NCBI GenBank assembly: GCA_900554555.1
Contig: USIC01000004.1
Coordinates: 1-14,775, forward strand
Direction of reading: 5' to 3'
Length of the DNA: 14,775 nucleotides
From: an uncultured Solobacterium sp.
GTDB taxonomy: Bacteria; Bacillota_I; Bacilli_A; Erysipelotrichales; Erysipelotrichaceae
Position 1 is the first letter of the stretch; each line of letters starts with the position of its first letter. Of the stretch, positions 1 through 6,608 are shown one piece after another. The notes beneath the pieces were generated by a model. That model ran no database searches and was not told where the DNA came from. It saw nothing but the letters and a program-made list of their open reading frames with translations. The position numbers and the translations under genes were made by a program.

Positions 1-423
1 GCCTATCTTTTAAAACCTTATGAGAAAGATCAATTATTTAAGATATTAGATAAGGCAATCAAGCAATTACATATATCAGAAGAATTTTCGATTATTTCTT
101 CTAAGAAGGAAGTATATAAAATTTATCATCGTGATGTGATTGGTGTTGAAGCACTCGGTCATGAGACAAAGATTTATTTGCGTAGTGATGGCATGAGCGA
201 GGAAACAACAATTATCATCAAACAGAGTATTCGTGAAGTTCTTGAAATGTTGCATATGCCATTATTACAAATTCATCGCTCTTTTGCGGTAAATATGAAA
301 AATATTGTACGTGTGACAAAGAAGGATTGTATCGGTGAAGATGGTATACAATTCCCAATCGCACGTGGAAATTATGAAATGTGTATGCAGGAATTCATCG
401 CAGCCAATCGAGGTGCATTATGA
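1..423 (+). CDS. LytTR-family response regulator, C-terminal part (5' end outside window)
   Basis: The reading frame is open from base 1 and ends at TGA 421-423, giving 140 visible residues. The first residues (AYLLKPY) are the end of a receiver domain, with the conserved Lys-Pro after beta-5. A LytTR DNA-binding domain follows, recognisable by the segment around LLQIHRSFAVNMKNI. This is the architecture of AgrA/ComE/VirR-type regulators: phosphorylation by a partner kinase drives binding to short direct repeats in promoters. The stop codon overlaps the start of the downstream sensor kinase (ATGA), so the two are translationally coupled and almost certainly form one two-component system. The phosphoacceptor Asp and the true start lie left of the window. 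The regulated genes cannot be named. Confidence 0.9.
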   Translation, partial: AYLLKPYEKDQLFKILDKAIKQLHISEEFSIISSKKEVYKIYHRDVIGVEALGHETKIYLRSDGMSEETTIIIKQSIREVLEMLHMPLLQIHRSFAVNMKNIVRVTKKDCIGEDGIQFPIARGNYEMCMQEFIAANRGAL

Positions 424-1400
424 TGGCTGTAATTATATTGGTGGGATTAACACTTTATGAAGCTATTATCAAGAAGATACAGCCAACATTCATGCATGTG
501 ATTTTATCAACCGTAATACTAGGAATTATAGGATATAGCGTTTATCGCTTCTCTTATATGATAGTTGTATGGATTCTCTTATGTTTTATTTGGAATCATT
601 ATCATTTTTTAAAAGAAGAAAGAATCTTTTCAACTATCGTCATTCTGTTGTATCTTGGAATTCTGTTCCTTGGTGTTTATTATGATGGTTTTATCGCAGG
701 TGGTATTGCAGCACTAATTTTTATTTTATTGGAATATCTCTTACAAAGAATTATGAAGCGTGAAGAAGATAAAACAATCATCTATCAGAATAAACTGATG
801 AAACAGCTGATGGACGAAATTGAAAACATCTACATGACCATGCGTGGATGGAGACATGATTATCATAACCATCTACAGTCTTTAAAAGGATATCTTTCTT
901 TGAATAAAGTTGAGCAGATGAAAGACTATCTCAATGAACTTGAGACAGATTTGGACTCTATCGATACACTTTATCATTCCGGGAACTTACAATTAGATTC
1001 TATCTTGAACGCGAAACTTGCGATTGCGGAAAAAGGACAAATTCGTATTCATTGTGATGCGTCAATTCCACCGCAATTACATGTATCAGATTTAGACTTG
1101 TGCGTTATCTTAGGAAATCTATTAGATAATGCGATTGAATCTTGTCGTAAGATAAAAGATTCGGATGAACGATTTATCCGAGTTTATATTGGCATTCTAA
1201 AGAAACAACTCTATATCTCAATTACAAACGCTACAAGTGAGACAGTAAAGCAACGTACGGATCACTATTTCACGACGAAGCGAGGAGACCACGGACATGG
1301 GCTAAAGAGAGTTGACCAAGTCGTTAAGAAATATGATGGATATCTTAATCGTCAAAATGAACCAGGTGTATTTGCGACAGAGATTGTACTACCTCTATAA
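420..1400 (+). CDS. AgrC-like sensor histidine kinase (GHKL ATPase)
   Basis: A 326-residue protein. I place the start at ATG 420, which overlaps the upstream stop and follows GAGGTG, rather than at an upstream in-frame ATG at 381 inside the regulator gene. Residues 1 to about 110 contain four or five hydrophobic segments, fewer than the usual six or seven of AgrC. The dimerisation helix carries the phosphoacceptor His146 in WRHDYHNHLQSL, typical of the AgrC/SpoOB-like class. The ATPase domain has an N box (GNLLDNAIES, about 232-241) and a G box (GHGLKR, about 292-297). Such kinases autophosphorylate at the membrane, often in response to a peptide pheromone, and pass phosphate to a LytTR regulator, here the gene just upstream. 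The ligand is unknown, and no AgrB/AgrD-like gene is visible in the window. Confidence 0.9.
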   Translation: MMAVIILVGLTLYEAIIKKIQPTFMHVILSTVILGIIGYSVYRFSYMIVVWILLCFIWNHYHFLKEERIFSTIVILLYLGILFLGVYYDGFIAGGIAALIFILLEYLLQRIMKREEDKTIIYQNKLMKQLMDEIENIYMTMRGWRHDYHNHLQSLKGYLSLNKVEQMKDYLNELETDLDSIDTLYHSGNLQLDSILNAKLAIAEKGQIRIHCDASIPPQLHVSDLDLCVILGNLLDNAIESCRKIKDSDERFIRVYIGILKKQLYISITNATSETVKQRTDHYFTTKRGDHGHGLKRVDQVVKKYDGYLNRQNEPGVFATEIVLPL

Positions 1401-1408
1401 GCATTTCG

Positions 1409-1440
1409 TGCATGAATTTGAACAATTCATGCATTTTTTT
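1409..1440 (+). terminator. Intrinsic terminator of the two-component operon
   Basis: A perfect 10-bp stem (TGCATGAATT at 1409-1418 with AATTCATGCA at 1424-1433) around a 5-nt loop, followed by seven T. It lies 9 nt after the kinase stop codon, so the regulator-kinase transcript ends here. Confidence 0.9.
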
Positions 1441-1515
1441 ATTTGCTTCTGTCATATGAAGTATTGTATTTCTGCAAGGAGGTATTTAACTATAAGAAAA
1501 TCAAGTGAAATTTTA

Positions 1516-1552
1516 AAAAAATAGTGAGATTTAAAAAATCCAGATGAATCTC
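1516..1552 (-). terminator. Possible weak terminator for the transposase
   Basis: On the minus strand a 6-bp stem (GAGATT/AATCTC; plus-strand arms 1526-1531 and 1547-1552) has a 15-nt loop and is followed about 4 nt later by a run of seven T (1516-1522). It is downstream of the transposase but outside the inverted repeats, so it would be host sequence. The stem is AT-rich and the loop is long, so this is a weak call. Confidence 0.3.
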
Positions 1553-1563
1553 AAAAAAGATCT

Positions 1564-1620
1564 TTGAAATCGTGAATAGAGTACAGTTAAAACAACTACA
1601 TTTGTAGCCTTGACTATGTG
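1564..1620. repeat. Left arm of the IS inverted repeat
   Basis: The inner block 1601-1620 is the reverse complement of 2982-3001 with two mismatches. The outer block 1564-1577 (contains ATCGTGAA at 1570-1577) pairs with 3023-3035 with one mismatch. A GTAC at 1581-1584 also matches GTAC at 3016-3019. The intervening bases do not match. The inner block holds a small dyad (GTAG...CTAT). Confidence 0.75.
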
Positions 1621-1647
1621 AATGATTATTGTAGGTTGATAAATCAA

Positions 1648-2823
1648 TTATTGAATATGATTTTGATCATAGAGAGAATTTGTACTAAGAAGTTTGTATA
1701 TCACACGGAGAAGTTTTCGTGCACAATGGCCCTGGGCGCATCTGTGAGATTTTCCTTGATTACGTTTTTTAGTATAATAGTCATGGAAGGTCGGAGAATA
1801 TTTACAGACAGTGAATACGGCTTGATATAGAGCCTTGCGCATATATCTTGAACCGTGCTTGGATATAGGCATATGTGCAGCGTCATATTTGCCGGACTGG
1901 TATACAAGCGGATCCATTCCTGCAAAAGATATCAAATTTCCCGTGTTCTGAAATTGATTGATATCTCCGATTTCCGCAAGAATCGTCATTCCTGAAATAT
2001 GAGAAATGCCAGGGATGGAAATGATAGGAGAGTTTAGCTTGTGACTGAATTCTTCTATTTTCTTTCCCAAAATACGAATCTGCTCTTCTCTGGTATTGAT
2101 GATAGCGATGATAGATGTTACTTCCAAATCAATGGAGATGTTATCTTCGCCGACAGAGCACTTGGCAAGCTCTCTGATTTCTTCTGCGGTCACTTTGGAT
2201 TGTCTGCCTTTTCCCTCTGTTTTGAGTGCCTTGCGAAGATTACGAATATCTTCTAAGGCAATTGATGAAGCGCTAGGATAAGTTGATAGGAATTTCATAT
2301 ACGCTTTTGAATAGCGTGTCCATGAAAGTGAATTTACTTCTGGGAATACGATGTCTAGTGCTCTCTGCAGCCGATTCATATCTTGATTCTGCTGTTCTTG
2401 GAGTTGATGATAAAGACGAGTGATATCACGGAATTTACTATTTTCAATAGAACGTACAGAAATGGAACGCCAGAATCTCTTCTCACTTAACATTTCTGCT
2501 ATTAGAAGCGCATCTTTTCTATCGTTCTTGGCAGATATACCAAGTTCCTTACGACGAAGGAAGGTAGCCCTCGGATTGATGTATTTGACAGTAAACTTCT
2601 TGTCGAGTAGGTAATTTGTAAGATTGATCATATAATGACCAGTATCTTCCATACCTACAGAATGCTTTCTGTGAATAAATTGTTTCGTTTTAGAATAGAG
2701 TATATCAAATCCTTTTCGATCGTTTGTGAGAAAGAAGGGTTTGATGAGAACTTCGCCGGTAGAATCGTCGAGTACTGTAGCACAGTGCTTGAACTTACCG
2801 ACATCGATACCAATGTTAATCAT
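1648..2823 (-). CDS. IS110-family transposase (DEDD/RuvC-like recombinase)
   Basis: A 391-residue protein. The start chosen is ATG 2823, preceded by GAAAGGAGT with good spacing, not the TTG at 2841. The N-terminal RuvC-like DEDD nuclease fold shows Asp7 (GIDVGK), Glu59 (GMEDTGHY), Asp101 and Asp104 (KNDRKDALL). A Gln-rich helical stretch at about 137-158 could form a coiled coil. The C-terminal Tnp_20 domain begins near residue 268 (SIPGISHISGMTILAEIG), with candidate catalytic serines Ser310 (YQSGKY) and Ser321 (ISKHGSRYMRK). Length and domain order are normal for the family, and no frameshift or stop is present, so the enzyme looks intact. Such recombinases excise and insert the element guided by an RNA encoded within it. 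Confidence 0.95.
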   Translation of the reverse strand: MINIGIDVGKFKHCATVLDDSTGEVLIKPFFLTNDRKGFDILYSKTKQFIHRKHSVGMEDTGHYMINLTNYLLDKKFTVKYINPRATFLRRKELGISAKNDRKDALLIAEMLSEKRFWRSISVRSIENSKFRDITRLYHQLQEQQNQDMNRLQRALDIVFPEVNSLSWTRYSKAYMKFLSTYPSASSIALEDIRNLRKALKTEGKGRQSKVTAEEIRELAKCSVGEDNISIDLEVTSIIAIINTREEQIRILGKKIEEFSHKLNSPIISIPGISHISGMTILAEIGDINQFQNTGNLISFAGMDPLVYQSGKYDAAHMPISKHGSRYMRKALYQAVFTVCKYSPTFHDYYTKKRNQGKSHRCAQGHCARKLLRVIYKLLSTNSLYDQNHIQ

Positions 2824-2981
2824 GTAAATGACTCCTTTCAAAATTAATATGTGATGAATACCAGTATCACCGTTTCAGAAGTATCAAAGAATATGGTGCG
2901 AAATGTGAACTCACTTCAATAAAAGAAGGGCTCATCTAACTAATAACAATTTCTATACAACGAAGCGGTCAGATAATACCT
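2824..2981 (-). ncRNA. Candidate IS110 bridge RNA / transposase leader
   Basis: This 158-nt non-coding stretch lies between the right inverted repeat and the transposase start, the position where IS110-group elements encode their bridge RNA, transcribed in the transposase direction. Several small hairpins are visible: GTGAT/ATCAC (plus-strand 2851-2855 with 2866-2870), GTGA/TCAC (2905-2908 with 2911-2914) and CTTC/GAAG (2914-2917 with 2925-2928). I could not identify the guide loops or their matches to target and donor sequence, so the assignment rests on position and family knowledge. The transposase SD lies at its end (about 2830-2838). Confidence 0.35.
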
Positions 2982-3035
2982 CACGTAGTCAAAGCTACAA
3001 ACCTATAAGATTCCAGTACGCATTCACGATCTCAA
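2982..3035. repeat. Right arm of the IS inverted repeat
   Basis: Counterpart of the left arm. The inner block 2982-3001 contains AGTCAAAGCTAC and the outer block 3023-3035 contains TTCACGAT. Both inner blocks carry TTGACT on one strand, a good -35-like hexamer, but I see no correctly spaced -10 box. The arm lies about 100 bp upstream of the msrB start. Confidence 0.75.
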
Positions 3036-3134
3036 TTCTACACGGTTTCCCAGACCGATACTAATCTGGGTAAGAAAGGAGATGTATACAGATTTTGTTT
3101 AGCTGGATGAGCTTAATTTGTATATACCAATCCT

Positions 3135-3611
3135 ATGAACGAAGATATTAGAAAAAATATATTAGAAACGAAATACAACAAACCTTCAAAAGAAGAGTTA
3201 AAGGAGAAGTTAACTGCGTTACAGTATGAAGTAACACAGAATGCAAAGACAGAGCGTCCGTATCAAAATGAGTATGATGATTTATTTCAGAAGGGTATCT
3301 ATGTGGATATTGTTTCGGGTGAACCATTATTCCTGTCCACGGATAAGTTTCAGTCGGGTTGTGGATGGCCAGCATTCTCGAAGCCAATTATTCCTGATGT
3401 GATTACTGAGAAGGTTGATTTACAGTTTGGCATGGTTCGTACGGAAGTGCGCAGCCGATATGCGGATAGCCATTTAGGACATGTTTTTGATGATGGGCCG
3501 CGTGATAAGGGCGGCTTACGTTACTGTATCAATAGTTCTTCCTTGCGCTTTATTCCAATCGAAAAGATGGAAGCGGAAGGATATGGCAGTTATATAGAAC
3601 TGATTAAATAG
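3135..3611 (+). CDS. msrB: Peptide methionine (R)-S-oxide reductase MsrB
   Basis: A 158-residue cytoplasmic enzyme that reduces methionine-R-sulfoxide in proteins, repairing oxidative damage with thioredoxin-type reductant. Family signatures are SGCGWPAF (Cys76), the [17 protein letters not shown] segment, and the catalytic Cys131 in [11 protein letters not shown]. The paired CxxC zinc motifs of some MsrB proteins are absent. There is an N-terminal extension of about 17 residues before KEELKEKL, where most relatives begin. ATG 3135 is the only plausible start, because an in-frame TAA lies at 3114-3116, yet no Shine-Dalgarno sequence precedes it. The nearest purine-rich motif (AAAGGAG, 3075-3081) is over 50 nt upstream. 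The IS element ends about 100 bp upstream and may have altered its native promoter or leader. Confidence 0.95.
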   Translation: MNEDIRKNILETKYNKPSKEELKEKLTALQYEVTQNAKTERPYQNEYDDLFQKGIYVDIVSGEPLFLSTDKFQSGCGWPAFSKPIIPDVITEKVDLQFGMVRTEVRSRYADSHLGHVFDDGPRDKGGLRYCINSSSLRFIPIEKMEAEGYGSYIELIK

Positions 3612-3630
3612 TTTATACATGCATACATGA

Positions 3631-3670
3631 AAAAAGAGCTATTACACAAGACCGTGCGATAGCTCTTTTT
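3631..3670. terminator. Bidirectional terminator between msrB and fda
   Basis: A 12-bp perfect stem (AAAAAGAGCTAT 3631-3642 with ATAGCTCTTTTT 3659-3670) around a 16-nt loop. Ts on the plus side and As on the opposite side let it stop both convergent transcripts. Confidence 0.9.
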
Positions 3671-3690
3671 GTTTCTGATAGAATGGATGA

Positions 3691-4581
3691 CTATGCGATA
3701 GAAGCTGCGTAGATTTTGGCGATGGCTGCTTTTACAGTTGCGTCAAACTCTTCATCGGTTTGTTGATAGCGTAGATCTTGTGCAAATGCACGTGAGAAGG
3801 ACGCAATCATACCGTGGTTCAGTGATAGTAGGTGACAAGCTTCATCTTGTGAGTATCCACCAGATAACGCAACGACACGTACAACATGTGGATTCTTCAT
3901 TAGATCAGCATATAAGTTATTCACAGTTGGAATTGTTAACTTAAACATCACTTTTACATCTGAATCTAGTTTTGCTAGATGTTCCTTGATGACTTCTAAC
4001 ATAAAGGCTTCAGATTCTGCCTTGTGTGGGTTATGAATATCTACTTCTGGTTCAATGATTGCGACTGCACCGGCATGCCATACCTGTAGAGCAATATCGA
4101 ACTGTTGGGCGATGATATCGCGAATACCTTGTTCATCGTAGTCGTAGATAACAGAACGCTCTTTCGTTCCAAAGATATGACGATCTTCAACGGCGTGTTT
4201 GAGTGTTTCCGCAAGATTTGGGATTGGCTTCATTAGTTTGACATGGTTCTTTTCTTCTGCGAGGCCTTTATCGATCTTTAAGATTGGAACGATTCCTTTC
4301 TCTTGCCATAAATAGTCAGCGGTATACTTGCCATCAATCGTACGATCCATCGTATTCTCGAATAGAATAGCGGCTAAGATACCGTCTTTGTTGAAGGATG
4401 GTGTCTTGATGATACGTGTGCGCATTTGGTGTACACAATCGAACATCTCCTCGTCATTTGCATAAGCTGTTTGGTCTAATCCATATGCGAGTAAAGCTTT
4501 TGGTGTTGATCCACCAGATTGGTCCAAGGCAGCAATAAATCCTAAATCTGAATGCATTCGTTCTAATTGTTGTTGATTCAT
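3691..4581 (-). CDS. fda: Fructose-bisphosphate aldolase, class I
   Basis: A 296-residue glycolytic enzyme, the same length as the Staphylococcus class I aldolase. It cleaves fructose-1,6-bisphosphate to dihydroxyacetone phosphate and glyceraldehyde-3-phosphate through a Schiff base. The expected Schiff-base lysine is Lys214 in VMFKLTIPT. Other family motifs are the N-terminal AALDQSGGSTPKAL, the KIDKG pair (Lys102, Lys105), IIEPEV (about 176-180) and ALSGGYS near the phosphate site. The start is fixed by AGGAGGT 6-7 nt upstream. It is monocistronic: its own sigmaA promoter lies upstream and the shared terminator follows. A perfect palindrome at the transcription start suggests repression. 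Class I enzymes need no metal, unlike the class II enzymes common in Firmicutes. Confidence 0.95.
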   Translation of the reverse strand: MNQQQLERMHSDLGFIAALDQSGGSTPKALLAYGLDQTAYANDEEMFDCVHQMRTRIIKTPSFNKDGILAAILFENTMDRTIDGKYTADYLWQEKGIVPILKIDKGLAEEKNHVKLMKPIPNLAETLKHAVEDRHIFGTKERSVIYDYDEQGIRDIIAQQFDIALQVWHAGAVAIIEPEVDIHNPHKAESEAFMLEVIKEHLAKLDSDVKVMFKLTIPTVNNLYADLMKNPHVVRVVALSGGYSQDEACHLLSLNHGMIASFSRAFAQDLRYQQTDEEFDATVKAAIAKIYAASIA

Positions 4582-4595
4582 TATCTTACCTCCTG

Positions 4596-4611
4596 GTTAG
4601 TTTTAACTAAC
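4596..4611. promoter_or_regulatory. Palindrome at fda start point, likely operator
   Basis: GTTAGTT-TT-AACTAAC is a perfect 7-bp inverted repeat with a 2-bp centre. It covers roughly +3 to +18 relative to the predicted start site and ends one base before the SD of fda. A repressor bound here would block transcription. The cognate regulator is unknown. A short mRNA hairpin shielding the SD is the alternative. Confidence 0.5.
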
Positions 4612-4620
4612 ACTACTTAT

Positions 4621-4650
4621 ATTATAGTCCTTTTTTAGAAAATAGTTCAA
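4621..4650 (-). promoter_or_regulatory. SigmaA promoter of fda
   Basis: On the minus strand TTGAAC (4645-4650) is followed by an 18-bp spacer and a perfect TATAAT (4621-4626). The predicted start is near 4614, giving a leader of about 33 nt with the palindrome and the SD. Confidence 0.85.
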
Positions 4651-4683
4651 AATATGTGATGACGGTGGGAAACATGTGAAAAT

Positions 4684-4708
4684 CTGAAAAAAAATAATAA
4701 TTTTTCAG
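4684..4708. repeat. AT-rich inverted repeat upstream of the MBOAT promoter
   Basis: CTGAAAAA (4684-4691) pairs with TTTTTCAG (4701-4708) around 9 nt of A/T. It lies just upstream of the predicted promoter of the MBOAT operon and about 35 bp behind the fda -35 box. It could be a regulator site or an UP-element-like stretch. Low-complexity sequence makes chance plausible. Confidence 0.35.
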
Positions 4709-4716
4709 TAGAAAAT

Positions 4717-4745
4717 AGTGTAATTTTTTAAAACTACTTTATAAT
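4717..4745 (+). promoter_or_regulatory. Promoter of the MBOAT-ACP-SGNH operon
   Basis: A perfect TATAAT at 4740-4745 lies 39 nt before the ATG. The -35 region (around AGTGTA, 4717-4722) is a poor match, so activation or an AT-rich UP element may be needed. It is divergent from the fda promoter. Confidence 0.6.
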
Positions 4746-4784
4746 ATTGAATGTTATTTTGTAGGAATAGAAAGATATTAACTT

Positions 4785-6326
4785 ATGAATTTATCGTATA
4801 ACGCTTTAGGTTATTTGGTTATATTTCTACCGATTACGATGTTGTTATATCAGATTGTAAAACAGAAGTATCGATGGATTGTGCTGTTACTTGCAAATCT
4901 TGTCTTCTTCGGAGTCTGGTCACAGTGGTTGGTAGTATATTGTTTGGTTACAACACTTATTACCTTCTTCATCGGTAAGAAGTTAGGTGAGATGAAAAAG
5001 GCACCGGAAGGTGTAGATAAAAAAGTATTTAAGAAAAAGAAGAGTCGTATTTTAACAGCTGGAATTTTGTTAAACCTTGCGGTGTTATTGGCCCTCAAGT
5101 ATACAAACTTTTTTGCGACAGGAATCTTTGCGGTGTTCCAACAATCATTTACACCGTTAAAGATTTTGGTTCCAATTGGAATTAGTTATTATACATTACA
5201 ACTTGTTTCTTATCTTGCGGATATCAATAGCGGGAAGATTGAACCTGTACAATGTTATGCAAAGTTATTGTTGTTTGCGACATTCTTTCCAACGCTAGTG
5301 GAAGGTCCTATCGCGCGTTTCTCTGAGATTGGTGAAACTTTAACAGAAGGAAAGCCAATTGAACAGGAGAATATGATTATTGGATTTGAACGTATTCTTT
5401 GGGGTATGTTTAAGAAGGTTGCGATTGCGGACCATTTGGCACCTGTCGTATCTTCCATCTTTGCCTCACACGATTCATCCGGTGGACTTGTACTAGTTGT
5501 CGCAATCTTCTGTACGATTCAGTTGTATATGGACTTTTCAGGATCAATCGATATTGCGATTGGTAGTGCAAGAATCTTCGGTATCGTATTACCGGAGAAC
5601 TTTACACAGCCATTCTTTGCCAAAGGTGCTTCGGATTTCTGGCACCGTTGGCATATTACGTTAGGTACATTTTTTAGAGACTATATCTTTTATCCAGTAT
5701 CCCTTTCAAAGCCAGTGATGAAGTTAACAAAGTGGTGTAAAAAGCATCTGGGTAAGACGGTCGCAAAGTATATTGGACCTGCGATTGCGTTATTCTGTGT
5801 GTGGATATCAAATGGTTTGTGGCATGGTCCACAATGGAATTATATTCTGTATGGTATTTACTACTTCATTTTGATATTCGCAGAATTATTTATGGAGAAG
5901 CCAACTGAGAACTTCTGTAAGAAGTTCCATATTAACCAAAATGGATTTGGCTATCGTGTCTTCCGTTTTGTAAAGTTAATGATTATCGTATGTTTTGGTG
6001 AGATGGTCTTTGCGGCTTCTTCTGGAGAACAGATTGTCACGATGATACAATCCCTATTTACACGCTTTGATTGGGCGGATGCCTGGTCAACTATTCCGTA
6101 TCTTGGTATGGATGCGTGGGATTACATTACAGTTGGGGTTGCGTTTGTGATTGTGGTGATTGTGGATGTCTTAAAAGAAATTGGTTATCCAATTCGTAAA
6201 GTATTTGAAACAAAACCACTCGTTATACGATGGAGTATTTTGTATCTTGTGATATTCTATATTATATTCTTCGGTGCGTATGGACCGGGATATGATATTA
6301 TCAAGATGATGTACGCTGGATTCTAG
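4785..6326 (+). CDS. MBOAT-family membrane O-acyltransferase (DltB/AlgI-like)
   Basis: A 513-residue integral membrane protein with about ten or more hydrophobic segments. Family landmarks are PIGISYYTLQLVSYLADI (about 130-147), FWHRWHITLGTFFRDYIF with His287 and His290, and WISNGLWHGPQWNY, whose His347 corresponds to the conserved MBOAT catalytic histidine. Such proteins take an acyl or aminoacyl group from a cytoplasmic carrier and pass it across the membrane to an extracytoplasmic acceptor: D-Ala to teichoic acid in DltB, acetate to alginate in AlgI. At 513 residues it is nearer AlgI than the roughly 400-residue DltB. It begins a three-gene operon with a carrier protein and an SGNH protein in the order dltB-dltC-dltD. 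The SD is weak (GAAAGAT). The donor and acceptor are unknown. Confidence 0.9.
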   Translation: MNLSYNALGYLVIFLPITMLLYQIVKQKYRWIVLLLANLVFFGVWSQWLVVYCLVTTLITFFIGKKLGEMKKAPEGVDKKVFKKKKSRILTAGILLNLAVLLALKYTNFFATGIFAVFQQSFTPLKILVPIGISYYTLQLVSYLADINSGKIEPVQCYAKLLLFATFFPTLVEGPIARFSEIGETLTEGKPIEQENMIIGFERILWGMFKKVAIADHLAPVVSSIFASHDSSGGLVLVVAIFCTIQLYMDFSGSIDIAIGSARIFGIVLPENFTQPFFAKGASDFWHRWHITLGTFFRDYIFYPVSLSKPVMKLTKWCKKHLGKTVAKYIGPAIALFCVWISNGLWHGPQWNYILYGIYYFILIFAELFMEKPTENFCKKFHINQNGFGYRVFRFVKLMIIVCFGEMVFAASSGEQIVTMIQSLFTRFDWADAWSTIPYLGMDAWDYITVGVAFVIVVIVDVLKEIGYPIRKVFETKPLVIRWSILYLVIFYIIFFGAYGPGYDIIKMMYAGF

Positions 6327-6345
6327 CGTCAAAAGGAGAAAAAAC

Positions 6346-6573
6346 ATGGAAGAACTATTAGAGATTTTAAACGATATTAAAGATGATGCGGATTTTGAAC
6401 ACTGCACAACATTGATTGACGATGCTGTATTAGATTCATTTGATATTTTATCAATCATCAGTGCTTTGAATGATCATTATGACATTCAGATTCCGGCATC
6501 CGACATCGTACCAGCAAACTTCAATAGCGCTGCTGCGTTACTTGCAATGGTACAAAGATTACAAGCTGAATAA
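6346..6573 (+). CDS. Acyl carrier protein (DltC-like)
   Basis: A 75-residue acidic carrier protein. Ser31 in VLDSFDILSII is the predicted 4'-phosphopantetheine attachment site; DSF replaces the DSL of fatty-acid ACPs and the DSM of many DltC proteins. The helical pattern and the IQIPASDIVPANFNSAAAL segment match the DltC/AlgI-associated carrier group. It starts 19 nt after the MBOAT stop behind a strong AAAAGGAG. Its expected role is to hold the activated acyl or aminoacyl group as a thioester for the membrane acyltransferase. In Dlt systems DltA charges the carrier, but no such ligase is encoded in this window. Confidence 0.9.
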   Translation: MEELLEILNDIKDDADFEHCTTLIDDAVLDSFDILSIISALNDHYDIQIPASDIVPANFNSAAALLAMVQRLQAE

Positions 6574-6608
6574 GTTTGTATCTCATTTTTAAACAGTAAG
6601 GAGTATGT

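Larger units (their letters stand above)
1564..3035 (-). mobile_element. IS110-family insertion sequence (about 1.47 kb)
   Basis: The element contains one transposase gene on the minus strand, flanked by an imperfect inverted repeat in two blocks: 1601-1620 against 2982-3001 (18 of 20 identical) and 1564-1577 against 3023-3035. Transposase downstream space is short (28 bp to the inner repeat). Upstream space is long (158 bp), where IS110-group elements keep the bridge RNA. No target-site duplication is visible, as expected for the family. Exact ends are uncertain: if the outer block belongs to the host target, the element is about 1601-3001. It sits between the two-component operon terminator and msrB and interrupts no recognisable gene. 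Confidence 0.8.

Noticed and set aside
1312..1524. A 70-codon frame overlapping the end of the kinase gene and the terminator
   Set aside because: It runs in another frame through the kinase and through the terminator hairpin, with no SD; it is a shadow.
1583..1591. ACAGTTAAA resembles a LytTR (AgrA/ComE) half-site
   Set aside because: No second copy at about 12 bp spacing on either side, and it falls within the IS inverted-repeat arm.
1701..2847. Several open frames of 60-74 codons on both strands within the transposase gene
   Set aside because: They overlap a long, motif-rich transposase and lack ribosome binding sites and family features.
2987..2992. TTGACT on the minus strand in the right IS arm as a -35 box for the transposase
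   Set aside because: No -10-like hexamer at 15-19 bp; the nearest TATTAT is only 8 bp away.
3082..3102. Small frame MYTDFV after AAAGGAG as a leader peptide gene
   Set aside because: The SD is directly adjacent to the ATG with no spacer, so initiation is unlikely; noted only under the msrB leader.
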